A stretch of 64,000 bases of DNA from Mugil cephalus (GCF_022458985.1 NC_061776.1:2393075-2457074); one strand, 5' to 3'. Positions 25,185 to 59,593 are shown, counted from the stretch's first letter. A program made the numbers and translations. The notes: generated by a model not told the origin, from the sequence alone.

Positions 25185-25430
25185 GAATTTATTTATTGAA
25201 ATACATTCCATAATTGAGGACATTTGCCACATGGTGCTAATAATAAGATTGTTAATTGCCCTTTGGTGCTTAAGGTTACACCCATGAATGTACTGTTATA
25301 ACAGTAAATAAGTTATTCTCTGTTTATGATTTTGGATTTCAGATAGTCATAAAAGGATTTCCTTATATAAAAAAGGCCTGTCACGGTTAGTAAAGATGTA
25401 CTGTATCTTGTGTTTACTTCACATTCTTAT

Positions 25431-25484
25431 AGGAAGTGAGTGGAGCCGCTCTCGGCCAATCAGATGCGCGGATAACGCTCCGAC
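25431..25484 (+). promoter_or_regulatory. ETS-like and CCAAT sites displaced from RANBP9 by a transposon
   Basis: AGGAAGTGAG (25431-25440) resembles an ETS site and GGCCAATCAG (25455-25464) is a CCAAT (NF-Y) box. The sequence resumes directly after the hAT insertion in the GC-rich 5' region of RANBP9, so these elements were once about 360-390 bp nearer to the start codon than now appears. Confidence 0.5.
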
Positions 25485-26563
25485 TAGTGATGTTCGATAC
25501 CACCGATTTCCTTTCCGATACGATACTGAGTAAAATTCAGGCTGGTATCGGCGATACCGATACGATACCGATACACCGCGCAACTACACTTAATGTGTCT
25601 GGTAAATCTTAAAAAGAGCAAATCATATATTCATAAAGAATAAAAGACATCAGAGAAATGTATTTATTTATTTTAAACTCTGAAGTATATTGTACATAAG
25701 GCACTCATTTAAATACTTGGAAATTCCAAATTTCAACCTTGGAGTGTTATTGTAGGGCATATAGAAGACATTTTTACTTTACTTACATTTTTCTTTTCTT
25801 TTCTTTTAAAGAATAAGTCAAGATTAATGAATTTACAATAAATGTTTCTGTTCCCTTTTGTGGTAAACACATGTAAACATGTAATTAGAGCATTAGTTTA
25901 TAAGAGCTGATTGTCAGTATTATCACTTTGTAGACCACACTAGACCCCGATTAGACCCGAGAATGTTTCCTGATCTTCTATTGATTGGCTGAATGAAAAC
26001 CACATGCCTCTAAACCTTAGCGAGAAGAACAGGGGTGCAATTTAAAATGTGTGCCGAAGTTAACAAATATGGTTCCTTGCCCCATAAAGGGTTGACCTGG
26101 GGTGTTTCATATGGTTTGTTGTGTTGCCACAACTCATTAGTTTTGTTACTTTCCACTGTGTTCATGTTAATGATACACATTACCTCAAACGAGAAAACTA
26201 TCAAAAGTATCGATATTTTCTACTAATTTTACTACATTTTATAATCTTAGCAATTTAATTATAATATAATTAAAATATTAAAATAAAATATAATACTTTT
26301 TAATTCCAAACCGTATATACAGAATATCCTCATATTTCTATTTCCTCTATATATTTTGCGGTTATTTTTTTATATATATATTTTGCATATTCTTTCAAAA
26401 TTTATGTCGTTTTTATATATGTATATTGTCTAAATCTGCGCCAATATGAACAAGGAAATATCTTATTTATCTTATTTCCTATTTTAATTTGAGAATCGAT
26501 TTTAGAGCATGAAGCTGTGGTATCGGAGGCATCGATGTTTCAGTATCGATCCGCACATCACTA
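25485..26563. mobile_element. hAT element, 1079 bp, with perfect 8-bp target duplication, in the RANBP9 promoter
   Basis: Begins TAGTGATGTTCGATACC and ends GATCCGCACATCACTA, so the first 9 bases are inverted at the other end, with more GATACCGAT/ATCGAT words nearby. Both flanks carry GCTCCGAC (25477-25484 and 26564-26571), a perfect 8-bp duplication as made by hAT transposases. The interior is AT-rich and has no recognisable transposase. The intact duplication implies a fairly recent insertion. Confidence 0.88.
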
Positions 26564-26571
26564 GCTCCGAC

Positions 26572-26901
26572 AACAAACAAAAGATCGAGGCTAGCCGAGC
26601 TCATTATACTTTGGCGATACGTTTAGTAGTTATTTGCGGCTAACGCTGACCTGCTCCCCTGTCTTTTACCTACTTTCCTCCTACCCTGTGCGGCTGATAA
26701 CAACCCCCTCTCCAGTGTCTCGGTCTGTGGCTTCTTTGTGCCAGCGAATGTCCTTTTCTGGCCGAGCTAAACGCGTTAGCCGAGGCTAGGCTAACCAGCT
26801 CTGGCTAACTAACCTCTTTAAAAACTCGACACTGACTGACACAAGTGGCGCTGGCTTGTTGCTGACAAGCCGTTTATTTCACTAAAACCCGTGTCGTAGC
26901 C
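26572..26901 (+). promoter_or_regulatory. ranbp9: RANBP9 proximal promoter / 5' UTR
   Basis: Moderately CpG-rich, becoming strongly so over exon 1 (to about 27320), with no TATA box at a usual distance. The ATG sits in a good Kozak context (GTAGCCATGT). Several TTAGC/GCTAGC words recur here. Confidence 0.45.
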
Positions 26902-49728
<22,827 letters not shown>

Positions 49729-50930
49729 CCCCATGTACACACACACACCAGACACACACACATGCACACACTGTTTCTCTGAAGGCTTGTCCAGCAATGT
49801 CCTCCTCCACCTCCTCCACCTCCGTACTCCTACTAGCTGAGGAGACGTCCCCCTGCACAGTAGAAACTTAACTACGTCACCCGCCTGTTGTTCCGCTTTT
49901 ACCGATCGACACGAAAACACCACCGAGGATCTGGAGTCATTTCTGGGCAGATCTTCAGAGCACCAACACGCACCGAGGACATTTAGAACATGCAAAACAC
50001 GCACCACATCCCTTTCCATCGTAAATATGAAATTACACCTCCGTCTTGGGTTGCCCCACTCCCCCCTCCGGGTCCTCAGAGGTCTTTGTCTGTCTGACAG
50101 CGGAGAACGGCAGCCGACTTCAAAATACTCGGAGAGCTTGAACTCGTGTGGACTCGCCACATACACCCAGCCCCCCTTTACCTTTACCTGGGGTTGTGTG
50201 TGTGTGTGTGGGGTGGGGGTGGTGGGGGGGGCGTCAAAAAAACAGGATGGAAAAACTGGCAAGAAAAAAACAAAACCCTGGTGAAACATAAGGAAAAAAA
50301 ATAACAACAACAACAACAAAAAAAGCAAACTGACGAGTGGCCGCGCCGTTTAACGTGGTCCCTGTAAACCTGGCGCACACACACATGTACACACACACAC
50401 GCAAAAACGAAGGCTGACGCTGAAAACAGGATTTTAAAATCTAAAATCTCCACCGCGCCAATGCAAGGCTTAGTTATGGACAGCCTGCACCCACCTCCGC
50501 CCCCCTTCCCCCCAAAACCTTCCCCCTCCCTGCACCGACCACCCGGCCCACCCGGCGCCACTGACGTCAGGACATCGGTGGAGGTGCGAGACGCATGTGG
50601 ACTCGGGGGACTCTGAAGAAGAAGAAGAAGAAGAAGCCAGAGAGAATCTACAGTCTCGACTCCCAGTTTTTAATCTTTCGTTTAGTTTTTGTTTTTCTCG
50701 GGGCGAAGAGCGTGGGAGGGACCGGGGAGGCGTGGTTACCTGGCTCTTGTTTTGTTTTTAGTTTTTCCAGGTTCATAAGACACGGCGCCGACGAGGATTA
50801 TTCTAATTATTATTATTCTAATTATCATTATATGAATTATTGTTACTTGCATTACACAGTATATTTGTTTAGCGCCAGCAAGAGAAAGTTCCACCAGTTT
50901 ATTATAATAAAGGTCCCGATTCCACCGATT
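49729..50930 (+). other. ranbp9: RANBP9 3' UTR
   Basis: Follows the stop codon; contains (AC)n stretches, a G-rich run at 50208-50232 and an AATAAA at 50906-50911, likely the main poly(A) signal. The AATTATTATTATTCTAATTAT stretch before the signal is AU-rich. Reading frames in this stretch look incidental. Confidence 0.6.
50906..50911 (+). terminator. Candidate RANBP9 polyadenylation signal AATAAA
   Basis: Canonical hexamer about 1.18 kb after the stop, following an AU-rich stretch. Confidence 0.5.
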
Positions 50931-52605
50931 ACCAGTGATGAGCGTGTGTACATGTTAACGTTTATATATGAATTTAACAAAAAGGAGTTATATCAATAGA
51001 GTGAGATATTTAGTTATCAAATGAAAAAAAAAAAAACACCAATCCTTTAATGCTTTGTACCGACACCAGTGACCCCTGAAGAGCCTGAACAAGGTTTTAT
51101 GTTTAACTCCCGGGTTCCTACGCAGGTGAAAACCTGACAAATTTGATCATAAGTTCTTCAAGAGCATTTAGATCTTTACTTTTCACGTGTCGCGGCACCT
51201 GCCTTGAAGGTTTCTGCCCTTGCTCCAGCCTGGCTGAATACACTGGGGGGGAGATCTTCCGGACGAAGTCTGGAGCCGGTGAAAAGCCTGTATAGGAACC
51301 CTACGATGATCCCCTGACTGCGTTTTTATTTGTTCCCCTGGTGCCCAGATACACCGCTGCACAGCAGGTTTGATGCAAACGTTGTTGACCTTTGTTTTCG
51401 TATCGATGTCTATGCTAATCTCTAACCCACAAAGAACTCAGGAGCCAAAACGTCCCTTTGTTCATCCTCCTCGGTGTAGAATGGGAAGGTCCGCTCCACG
51501 TCGTGACCTTGTGCCTCAGTTAAAGGTGGACTTTTCACACTCGAACCCACTCCAGAGAAAGTTCAGAGTTGAACTGAAGTTTTACTTTCACCTTTGTCGT
51601 GATTTTCTACCTTTCTCGTTGACCTATTCGCCCCCCGATGGTGGAAGCTACCGTGCAAGGTGCTCCCCCTCCATTGGGAGCAACTTTGGGTTCATTGGCT
51701 GGAGATTGGACCGCTAGTTGGTGAAAACCTCACTCTACGACCTGTAAGTCTCTTTCCTGTGTTGCCATTACTTGAAATTATTAAAAACTGGAGCCAGTCG
51801 TCTTTAGCTTGGACAGACTTGGACGCTGTTGTCCCGTGGAACTCCTGTTACGAGACATTTCCTGCCTTTTCAAAGTAATCCACCTGGCATCTCTTAATCT
51901 GAGCAAGTCCTTCCCATTGTCAAACGCCTATAAGGGGAAGCCATTAAGCTAGGTCTTGCTAGTTAGCCTAGCTTCCTGCACTTCCTGTCTAGTGTCCAGC
52001 TGTGGTTAGTCAAATGTGATGTCATTAAAAACAGCGTACCGAACATTTGCAGCAAAGCAAATGGGAGGGAGTTAGCTTAGCTTAAACCAGAAAACGGTAC
52101 CAAAGAGATTTTTAATGAGGAGTCCCTGGACCAGTGGTACCAACAGGTGGTTTACCCCTCATCTAACCTGGGATGAAGCACTGATTTAAATTTCAGTTTG
52201 ACTTTTTATTTCCTTCTCAAGTAACTTTCCCTAAACCATAAACCAGCTGAGATGCTTCAGTAAACCTGGACTAATTAGGATTTCTGGAGCTACTGGAATG
52301 GCGCTCGGGTATGAAAAGTCCTCAGGTCCACCTGTCTTCAACTATTTATGTCGACCCATCAGCCCTCAGAGGACGGCCTCCTCTGTTTCAGTTTGCTCCC
52401 AGATCCTCCTTTGGCCTCTTGCGTAGTGCGTGAATCATCCAGTATTGTCAGCTGCACTGTGGCTACCACGTTTGAACCAAATACTTTAGCAAGATGACGT
52501 CACAGCCGTGTGTTTTTAGGACCGTTTGTTTGTTTGTGTTGTCCACTCGCAGAGAAACCGTCGAGGCTTTCGTCACGAGATCCATCTTTTCCTCTCGTTT
52601 TCCTC

Positions 52606-52647
52606 CGGGGTGAGGGGGGGTGGGGTGGGATGGGATGGGAGGGGGGT
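52606..52647 (+). other. G-quadruplex-prone G-run cluster
   Basis: At least seven runs of three or more G, separated by one to three bases, within about 42 bp (GGGGTGA, GGGGGG-T, GGGGT, GGGAT, GGGAT, GGGA, GGGGGG). The other strand is correspondingly C-rich. Confidence 0.7.
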
Positions 52648-53299
52648 GTCAGGAGGTGATGCTTCTCCTCACGGTGGAACCGAGCTTTTCTGTACCTTGG
52701 GTTTGTTTCTTTTACTTTTTGCGGATTGCAAGCGGTCATGGCATCGTTTTAGAAAACTTCTTAGACAAAGTGTCTGTTGTCTCTTTCTGAGTAAGGTCTG
52801 AAACCTATGCATGCAATAGTAAAGTGGTGGTAAGATCAAGTTAGATGTCTGTTACTTTCTTTTTGTTTGTTTTTGTTTTTTTTGGTTTGTTTCTCCTTCT
52901 TTTAGCCAGTTCACGGTGTATAAGGAAGATGTCAACCAGTAAGTTGTCCACTGCTGACTCTGTGTCCGTTTGGAGAAAAAAAAAAATGTGCAATTTGTGT
53001 GAGGGTGAAAAAGATTTATATTAAAAATGACAAATGATGATGACGAGCGCTTGTGTGGATGCTGCATGACGCCTGGAGCTCAAGTCCTGCTTTCTGCTGA
53101 ATTTGTAGAGTTCAGTTTAATCCCAGATGACATGTTTCTAAAAATAATCCTGCAGAGTGTTATCCTCCCCCCATAGTTACCACACAAATGAGAACTCGTT
53201 TAATTTCTCCTTAGATGGAAATATGTCATTTCAATGACTTTCACTCATTCATTTTGAGGGTTAACTACTTTTTTTTAGAAACACCGACTTATGTATTAA

Positions 53300-53790
53300 G
53301 TATGTGTACAGTATAGACTGTATATAAATATGGACAACGCGTCCCTCCTTACTTGCATTCACCAAACGGACACCATTATTCTTGGGTTATGGGTAGCGCC
53401 ATCTTGTGTCTTTGGAGCCAAAATCTGATCAGTAACGTTTGAGGGTGGTGCCACAATATCGATGTCCCACCCATACGTCATTTAATTATCATAATTGGAT
53501 TATTCCCTTTTTATTTTTTCCCCCCAAATTCCGACGGTCCCATGGGCCTGCTGTATGCAGTGGTTGGCATGGCAACTGGTAGTCGCCATTGAAACCTAAC
53601 CAAACAATTGCCCCAAAATACATTAAAATTCTATTAAATACCTAAAAAGATGGACACGATCCTTGGGGGGGAAAAAAGTGTATTGCAGTTTGGCTCAAGC
53701 TCCGCCCACTAATATGGAGGGGGTGGAGCTTATACTACACTGCAGCCTCCAGCCACCAAGGAGAGCTCTACTTGCTTTTGGTTTCACTTT
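53300..53790 (+). repeat. Dispersed fish repeat (ACTGTATATAAATATGGAC type)
   Basis: Carries GTATAGACTGTATATAAATATGGAC, GCCATCTTGTGTCTTTGGAGCC and TGGAGCTTATACTACACTGCAGCC, then CCAGCCACCAAGG and TGGTTTCACTTTTGAGGAG, in the order seen in a very common teleost interspersed repeat. Class not fixed. Confidence 0.55.
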
Positions 53791-54024
53791 TGAGGAGCAG
53801 TTCTGCCTCCTTCTTTATGTTTTCTACGGTTCAGTGACAGAACTTCAGTTTTATCTGAAAAGTGTCAAATTTACAAACTTTTAAAATGTGTTCAGAGGAA
53901 CCAGTTCATTTACAAAAAGGTGCCAAAGTTTCAACACAATCACTTATCAGAATGAGAGTGAATCTCTGCAAAAGACAAAAGCTCGTCAGTGGATCACAAG
54001 ACATTCAGAAAATGATAAAGGACA

Positions 54025-54030
54025 TTTATT
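54025..54030 (-). terminator. Candidate NOL7 polyadenylation signal AATAAA
   Basis: TTTATT on the plus strand, about 280 nt past the NOL7 stop in the direction of transcription. Confidence 0.5.
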
Positions 54031-54309
54031 CAAGCAGTAAATAGAAAAAGAAAACCAGAGCAGAATCACAAACATTCTCCATTAAATGACTTCTGCTCCT
54101 CAACCTCAACACCCAGTTTCGGTGTTATTGGAAAACGTCCCGGTCCATAATCACAGATGAACCACCTCCTAAAAGGTTTTTCAGGTAATAAAAACCTCAT
54201 TTATGTTTTGTAAAGTCGCCACGAAGCTTCAACCACGTCGTCTTCCATGTTTCTGGAACTTGACCGACGTACTTTTCACTGGAGACGGCGTTCGGCTCCG
54301 TTTGTCTCG

Positions 54310-54383
54310 TCAGCAGGAAGGAACCTTCTGTTTGTGGATCCATCTCTTCTTCAACTTCTCTGCTTTGGCTTTTTCCTTAGAAG
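54310..54383 (-). CDS. nol7: NOL7 exon 8 and stop
   Basis: Acceptor ATTCCAG; encodes SKEKAKAEKLKKRWIHKQKV, then PSC and stop TGA. Confidence 0.86.
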
Positions 54384-57300
54384 CTGGAATTTAAAGACCC
54401 AGGAGACACGTGATTAGAGAGGGTTAGAAATAAATAGACAAATAAATTAGTGTTGTTCTGCTGTACGTACCCCAGTCCTTCTTGACAAACTGCACTGCTG
54501 CACTTTTATTCCTCCCCTTCTTGTTCTGGAGGGAGAGCATCTCGTTACCTGAAAGCAGCAGCAGGAGGAGACGTGGAGGTTAAACCCTGAACGTAGCACA
54601 GAGACACGAATGTCTCTGCCGTCTCTGCAGGAGGACGCCTCGGTGGGAGACGAGGCGGTCGCCGTATCAAAGCTCAAATTGAGACATGTCATCGTCCTCG
54701 TAGACTAATGCCACTACTGCTCGACAAGCCACATTTAGAACTCCAGAGAGCGATTCATACCGTAATATTTATTAGGACTGATCATAAATAGTGTCAGGAG
54801 TCAATAAGAGCAGCTCCATGTCTTTAGCCCTATTCTCACGGGATTACTTTTACGTGAGGATACTATGTATTCGGATGGATTTAGTGCATGACCAGACTTT
54901 GCTTTTGTTGATATGAACCATTTCCCTCAATTTACGTTTAGGTGAACATTAATGTTACCAGATTATTTCTGAATAAATGTCAAAAGAAAAGAAAGGCTTA
55001 GTTTTTAGGGTCGAGAAGATTCAGTGCAAAAAGTTTGCATTATTCCCTTTAACTCTTTGGCTTTGAAGCCAGAGGAGCAAAGTCTAACCAAGAAAAACTC
55101 AATTACCCAATAATAGTTTATTTTGTTGCAAAGTATAAACCAATGAAACTACGATCTTTTATGTACAAATGTGATCTTGCTTCCAAGCATTTGGCCTGTA
55201 CCTTATGTGTGTGTGTGTGTATATATATATGTGTGATGAAACTATTGATTCCGGGGAAATATTTGTCAGTATTTAAATTTGCTCCACACTTTGCTTCTTA
55301 ACATCTGACACATCCTTCTTAAGATTTTGAAGAAACAGAAAATAGCAGAGATTCACACTAAAGTCTTGAAAAATGTAAAAACAGCCTAAAAACAGCCTCC
55401 TCCAGAACATAGATGCTGTTTCATTACAGGACGTCTGTGTGTTACAAGAAATAAGGTTCAGGTAATTGCAGATATTAAGGATTAAGATCACAGACGACCT
55501 CCGACATTATAATAAAATACTAGAGTTCTTCAGGAAGGTTTTTCCCAAAGCTCCACACTCAACTATGAAGCATTTAAAATGTGCATTTGAAACAGCTGGT
55601 TAATTAAAACTCCTTGGGTCGTATGTTGGATGGCACTTGTCTTTTGAACCAATCAGGGTTGTATCGGCGGTTGTTCCTATTATTTTGGCACGTTCAACAG
55701 GTTAAATTCCAGGAACCGAGCAGCCACGAAGGAGGATTTGATTCAGGGATTGTTAAATTAGGATGCATTTACCAGAGTACCTAATGAAGCAGATACCTGA
55801 GGAGCATCACTGCACATTTGAGCTGCGGTGTCAGAGTCGGCGTCTTACTTGTGGTCCTGAGGCTTCCTGCTCCGTACAGTCTGGACTGGAGGAAATCCTC
55901 GGCCGCCTGCTGCTGGAAAGACGACGTCCCCGCCGGCTCCTTCACGGTCGTCACGGTGTAGTTTCCCTTCAGACTGCGTAACACAACACAAGAGCTCAGG
56001 AACATGGCAAAAAGAGGGGGAGGGGACACATATTGATTTGCAGCTCCAATCAGCATGAGTCCCTGAAGTTAAATCATGCTCTGAATTAAATCTTGATGGG
56101 TTTTTCATTCATTGGTTCAGTGGTTACCCACATGATTACTTAACAGCTAAATAAAATAAAGACAGTTTTTGCAGTCCCAATTAGAAGCGAGTACACAGCA
56201 TGTGTCCACATACTTTTGGTCACATACTGTATTCCCCTCATCTACGCGTCCAGCGGCTCCAGAATACAAAGAGTGAGTCAATCACACGTCTGTTACCAGA
56301 ACATGATGCAGAGACTTATTAGGGGCAAAGAGACTTCATTTAAACTTCAAACTGTAGACACAAGTCTTGTGTATTTGTCTATTAATCCATGTCTTGATAG
56401 GTCATATAGTTTTTGATCAATCACTGTTCAATGACCATTTTTGTAGAAATCCTGAGTTTATAATGGGTGTGTATTGCGCGGAATGTTCGCGTTAGAGTGG
56501 ATGATGTCATCGGTTAAAGTGGGGGAAGTTGTCTGAAACGTGTCTCTTTCCACGCTCCCACAGGCCACAGTTTACACTCTACACACACAATTATTTCCCA
56601 CAGTTGTAGACAAACTTGTTCTGTCTCTCACGATGTGCTCGGCAAAGCAGTGAGACGTACACAATTTGAACCGTGAGCCTCTGAGTGTGGTCACGTCTCT
56701 CTCTGCTCTCCACTGAGTTTAATGTAAAGAAGCAGAAAGGACCCCTGTTTTAAACTCGCATGTATTTACTCTAGAAAGACCAAAAACATATCAAAGTCTT
56801 CAGGAAGGTCTTATGACGCCCACGGTCTGCGTGTTTTTCTGATAGGAGCTACCGTTTTGTCGGAGTAAGCCCAAATGTGAGACCAGCGCAGAGGGAGAAA
56901 ATCAACCCTTTTCTGTCGTCACTGACAACCCCCTCCAGTTGCCGTGGCAACATCTGGCCCTCAGGCCGGAGCCACAGCTGAGACCAATTCATTAATCAGG
57001 GGCTCCTCTGATGCCTCTGCTATAATAATAGTAATCTAATACTGCTGACCCCTGTCTCCCATACATTTATGTCACAACACAAACACAAACAGGTGACTTG
57101 TGTGATTATCAGTGCTCAGTGGAAGACGATCATATGTCTGTCAGATTAGCTCTGGTTGTGGGTTTGATTCCCATGTTGACAGAGATGGTACCTCTGGCAG
57201 AAGTTCCCCCCCGTGGCCCCTTCAAAATATCCCAGACGGAATTTTCTAGTCAAGACTGAAATGGTAAGTCCGACTTTGCTTTCACTCACTTTCTGGAGTG

Positions 57301-58740
57301 CGCCAACTTCCCACTCTTCCTTTTCTTCTTCTTCTTCTTCCTCGTTTCATCTTCCTCCTCAGGCTCCTCCTCTTCATCTAGATGAGACACAGGTTGAGTT
57401 AGAAGTCATCGTCAGTTCGACTAAAACCTAAAAGATCTGACGGAAGCTCTTTTACCTTTGTTTTCAGACTGTTTCTGTGTCCTGGAAATAAAATAAATAA
57501 ATAAATAAATAAATAAAAGAGTTGATGTGAGTGTTGACAGGAGGAGAACATGAATGACATGAGAAAGTTGCAGCGTTCAACTCACTTCGAAGGAGTCGAG
57601 TCGATTTCCTCCAACACGTCGGCCGGCAAGAGCTTCCGCTTCTGTGGGGAGATTGAAATGAATTCACCAGTGAAGAAAAAGAATGAAACTAAACAAAATT
57701 TCTCCAAGATGAAAACAAGCACGTTGAAATTAATTTATTAATTCTTCACAAAGATTGATAGCAAAGCAACCAACAGCCTCACATCATGAAGGTTGTGGGT
57801 TTGAATCCTGTCTGGGTGGAGTTTGGGTATTTATTTTATTTATTTATTTTTGGAGCACGCAGGTTAATTTGCAGAATATCCTGCAGGATATTTATCATTG
57901 TTTTGGAAAAATCATAGTTTGAGAAGAGTATGAAACAAAGTGAAAAATATTTGGTTATGTTGCCATTGAACATGTGTTTAATACACTTTGTGTGGAGATG
58001 TTGACGCACAAATACAGATCAACACTTTTTTTGCCCAGATATCTGAATTCACTGAGATGCTAAGTGAATATTACACGTGAACCGAGACTAATCAAATAAA
58101 CTGGTTCATAAAATTTAGATTGCAGTTAATGTTGTTTCACTGATGCAAACGTGACCCGTGTTTACCTTCTGCTCCTGGAACAGCTCCTGTCTCTTCCTCC
58201 TCTTCTCTTTCAGCAGCTCCTTCTCCCTTCAAACAAACAAATAAACGTGTCATTGACTTCCACAAAGAAAATGACAACAATTTTCAATTTTCATAGTGCT
58301 CACGATCGGTACGCTCCATGTGGACAGTCCAAACCAGCATCTCAAAACAAAACTACACACTGTTTAAACCGTGTTGTGAGACACTTACACAAATTCAGTT
58401 AAAACAAATGCAGCCGATGAGAAGGCAGCCTCCAAACTAGTCAGAATATGTGCTACAACCTGACGTACTGTGTGTTAATTGTGATTATTAATAAAGAAAC
58501 GCTTAAATACAGATTGTTTTTCATTATCCTTGGCTTGACAGCCTCTAGCGGTGTTCGCTACCTTCTGGCTGTGTCCAGCGTCTGCTTCATGCTCCGAAAG
58601 GCCTCCGCTTTCGAGTCCTCAAATGTGACCTCCTCTGGAGCCTCATCGTCACTGGAGTCAAGCACCAAGTTGAGCTTTTCTGTCGGTTTTTCGCTGCCCT
58701 TCGAAGACGAACCCGTTCCCCCACGTTGTTTCTTCGCCAT
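54310..58740 (-). CDS. nol7: Nucleolar protein 7 (NOL7), 8 coding exons
   Basis: Joined exons total 687 nt (228 aa), all phases consistent. NOL7 is a small, basic nucleolar protein implicated in early small-subunit processome assembly and pre-rRNA processing. Features: SSDDEAPEEVTFEDSKAEA at residues 29-47 (family DEAPEE-TF motif); a basic coiled segment LLKEKRRKRQELFQEQKKRK (about 64-84) then LLPADVLEE; a Glu/Asp run followed by six Lys in a row, KKKKKKRKS (a likely nuclear/nucleolar signal); QQQAAEDFLQSRLYGAGSLR; and SAAVQFVKKDWG near the C-terminus with a Lys-rich tail. Human NOL7 is somewhat longer (257 aa). The ATG has a good Kozak context (AACATGG). Confidence 0.9.
54471..54548 (-). CDS. 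nol7: NOL7 exon 7
   Basis: Acceptor TTTCAG, donor TGGG|GTACGT. It encodes NEMLSLQNKKGRNKSAAVQF and VKKDWG. Confidence 0.88.
54864..55205. repeat. Dispersed repeat, copy 2 (in a NOL7 intron)
   Basis: Collinear with 14919-15240. It ends near a GTGTGTGT/ATATAT tract (55206-55232). It lies in the NOL7 intron between exons 6 and 7. Confidence 0.65.
55849..55973 (-). CDS. nol7: NOL7 exon 6
   Basis: Acceptor TACGCAG, donor ACAA|GTAAGA. It encodes NLKGNYTVTTVKEPAG and QQQAAEDFLQSRLYGAGSLR. Confidence 0.9.
57290..57377 (-). CDS. nol7: NOL7 exon 5
   Basis: Acceptor CATCTAG, donor AGAAA|GTGAGT. It encodes DEEEEPEEEDETR followed by the Lys-rich run and SGKLAHSR. Confidence 0.82.
57456..57481 (-). CDS. 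nol7: NOL7 exon 4 (26 nt)
   Basis: Acceptor TTTCCAG, donor AAAG|GTAAAA. It encodes (K)TQKQSENK and keeps the frame between exons 3 and 5. Confidence 0.78.
57486..57519. repeat. (AAAT)n microsatellite in NOL7 intron 3
   Basis: About eight AAAT units starting 5 bp beyond the exon 4 acceptor on the minus strand. They form most of the T-rich tract before the acceptor. Confidence 0.85.
57586..57641 (-). CDS. nol7: NOL7 exon 3
   Basis: Acceptor CCCACAG, donor CGAA|GTGAGT. It encodes KRKLLPADVLEEIDSTPS. Confidence 0.88.
57765..57875 (+). mobile_element. SINE-type repeat fragment (NOL7 intron 2)
   Basis: GCCTCACATCATGAAGGTTG, then GGGTTTGAATCCTGTCTGG and GCACGCAGGTTAATTTG correspond to the repeat at 17524-17665. 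It is interrupted by an ATTT run. Confidence 0.5.
58166..58226 (-). CDS. nol7: NOL7 exon 2
   Basis: Acceptor TTTGAAG, donor AAG|GTAAAC. It encodes EKELLKEKRRKRQELFQEQK. Confidence 0.9.
58562..58740 (-). CDS. nol7: NOL7 exon 1
   Basis: From MAKKQRGGTG to TLDTAR; donor AG|GTAGCG, phase 2. It carries the DEAPEEVTF motif. Confidence 0.9.
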
Positions 58741-58800
58741 GTTGGGTGAGCGGGGATACGTCATCAGGCCGCGCCGCACATACGGCTTTGCAGCCCGGTC

Positions 58801-58995
58801 TGCCCTCTTGTGGCGGAGAGGAGAACGACAAGCAAACAAATACACAGGTCATTTATGTATTTATTTATTTATTTTAATATCGGAAGCATTTCACACGGTT
58901 GTAATTGCTCTCGTGTTTCCTATTTTAGGTTTAATAGTGTTGCTTTTATTATTGATGCCCTCTTGTGGCGGAGAGGAGAAGCACAACCAAACAAA
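58801..58995. repeat. Direct repeat with TGCCCTCTTGTGGCGG cores between NOL7 and EPDR1
   Basis: Two copies, 155 bp apart (58801 and 58956), share TGCCCTCTTGTGGCGGAGAG then GAGAA-G-ACAA-CAAACAAATA over about 41 bp. The reverse complement core CCACAAGAGGGC resembles CTCF sites. The first copy is about 60 bp upstream of the NOL7 start codon. Confidence 0.75.
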
Positions 58996-59593
58996 TAAGC
59001 CGCTTATTTATTATTTGTTTGATTGTGTACTTGAATACATATAAATATATATACACACATACATCAATCCTTTAAACTTTTAAAACTTTTAAAGATATAT
59101 CAATCTGTTGAACAAAAGTCTGGACCAAATGAGAGAAAATGGTTAGTAATCATTTTGATTGCTTGCTTCCCTTAGTTTGAAATGTGTTTCCATGTACTTG
59201 TTCTTTTTTATTTGGCTTTTTATTATTATTATATTTTTTCATTTTTCTTTGTTTTTTTATGTATATGTTTTTATCTTGTTTTTTTTTTATTATTATTTGT
59301 AACAAATTTCTTGATTTTCTTTGCTGTTCAGTACTGTGTTGCAGTAATTGTGCTATATATATATATTTTTTTTTTATTATTATTTTATTTAGTCGTAGTA
59401 GTAGTATATTTGTTTTTTGTTTTTTTGTTTGTTTGTTTTTTTAAATTTCCACTTTTATTTTGACAGGCACATCCGGGAAAGACTCTCCACCGCGTGCAAC
59501 TTGACGGCAGCAGGTTCACCCCCGTCATCATCAACAACACAACAACAACCGGTGCAGTGAGTTAACGGGGCTCCGGTTTGTTCTCCAGGCGCA

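Larger units (their letters stand above)
22522..25430. other. Intergenic region between RNF182 and RANBP9
   Basis: No coding exon recognised on either strand. In particular, there is no coiled-coil or membrane segment resembling MCUR1, which occupies this slot in human. The region contains the repeat at 24755-24895 and a (TA)n/poly-T tract at 25131-25184. Confidence 0.5.
50931..54024. other. Intergenic region between RANBP9 and NOL7 (tail to tail)
   Basis: No gene recognised. It contains a G-rich run (52606-52647) and a dispersed repeat at 53300-53790. Confidence 0.5.

Noticed and set aside
57461..57540. The (AAAT)n tract as a sign of an SSR-disrupted NOL7 exon
   Set aside because: The exon 4 acceptor and frame are intact; the tract simply forms the T-rich part of the intron on the minus strand.
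59184..59463. Hydrophobic open frame in the T-rich stretch before EPDR1
   Set aside because: It is produced by poly-T/AT-rich DNA, giving Phe/Leu/Tyr runs; not a membrane protein gene.
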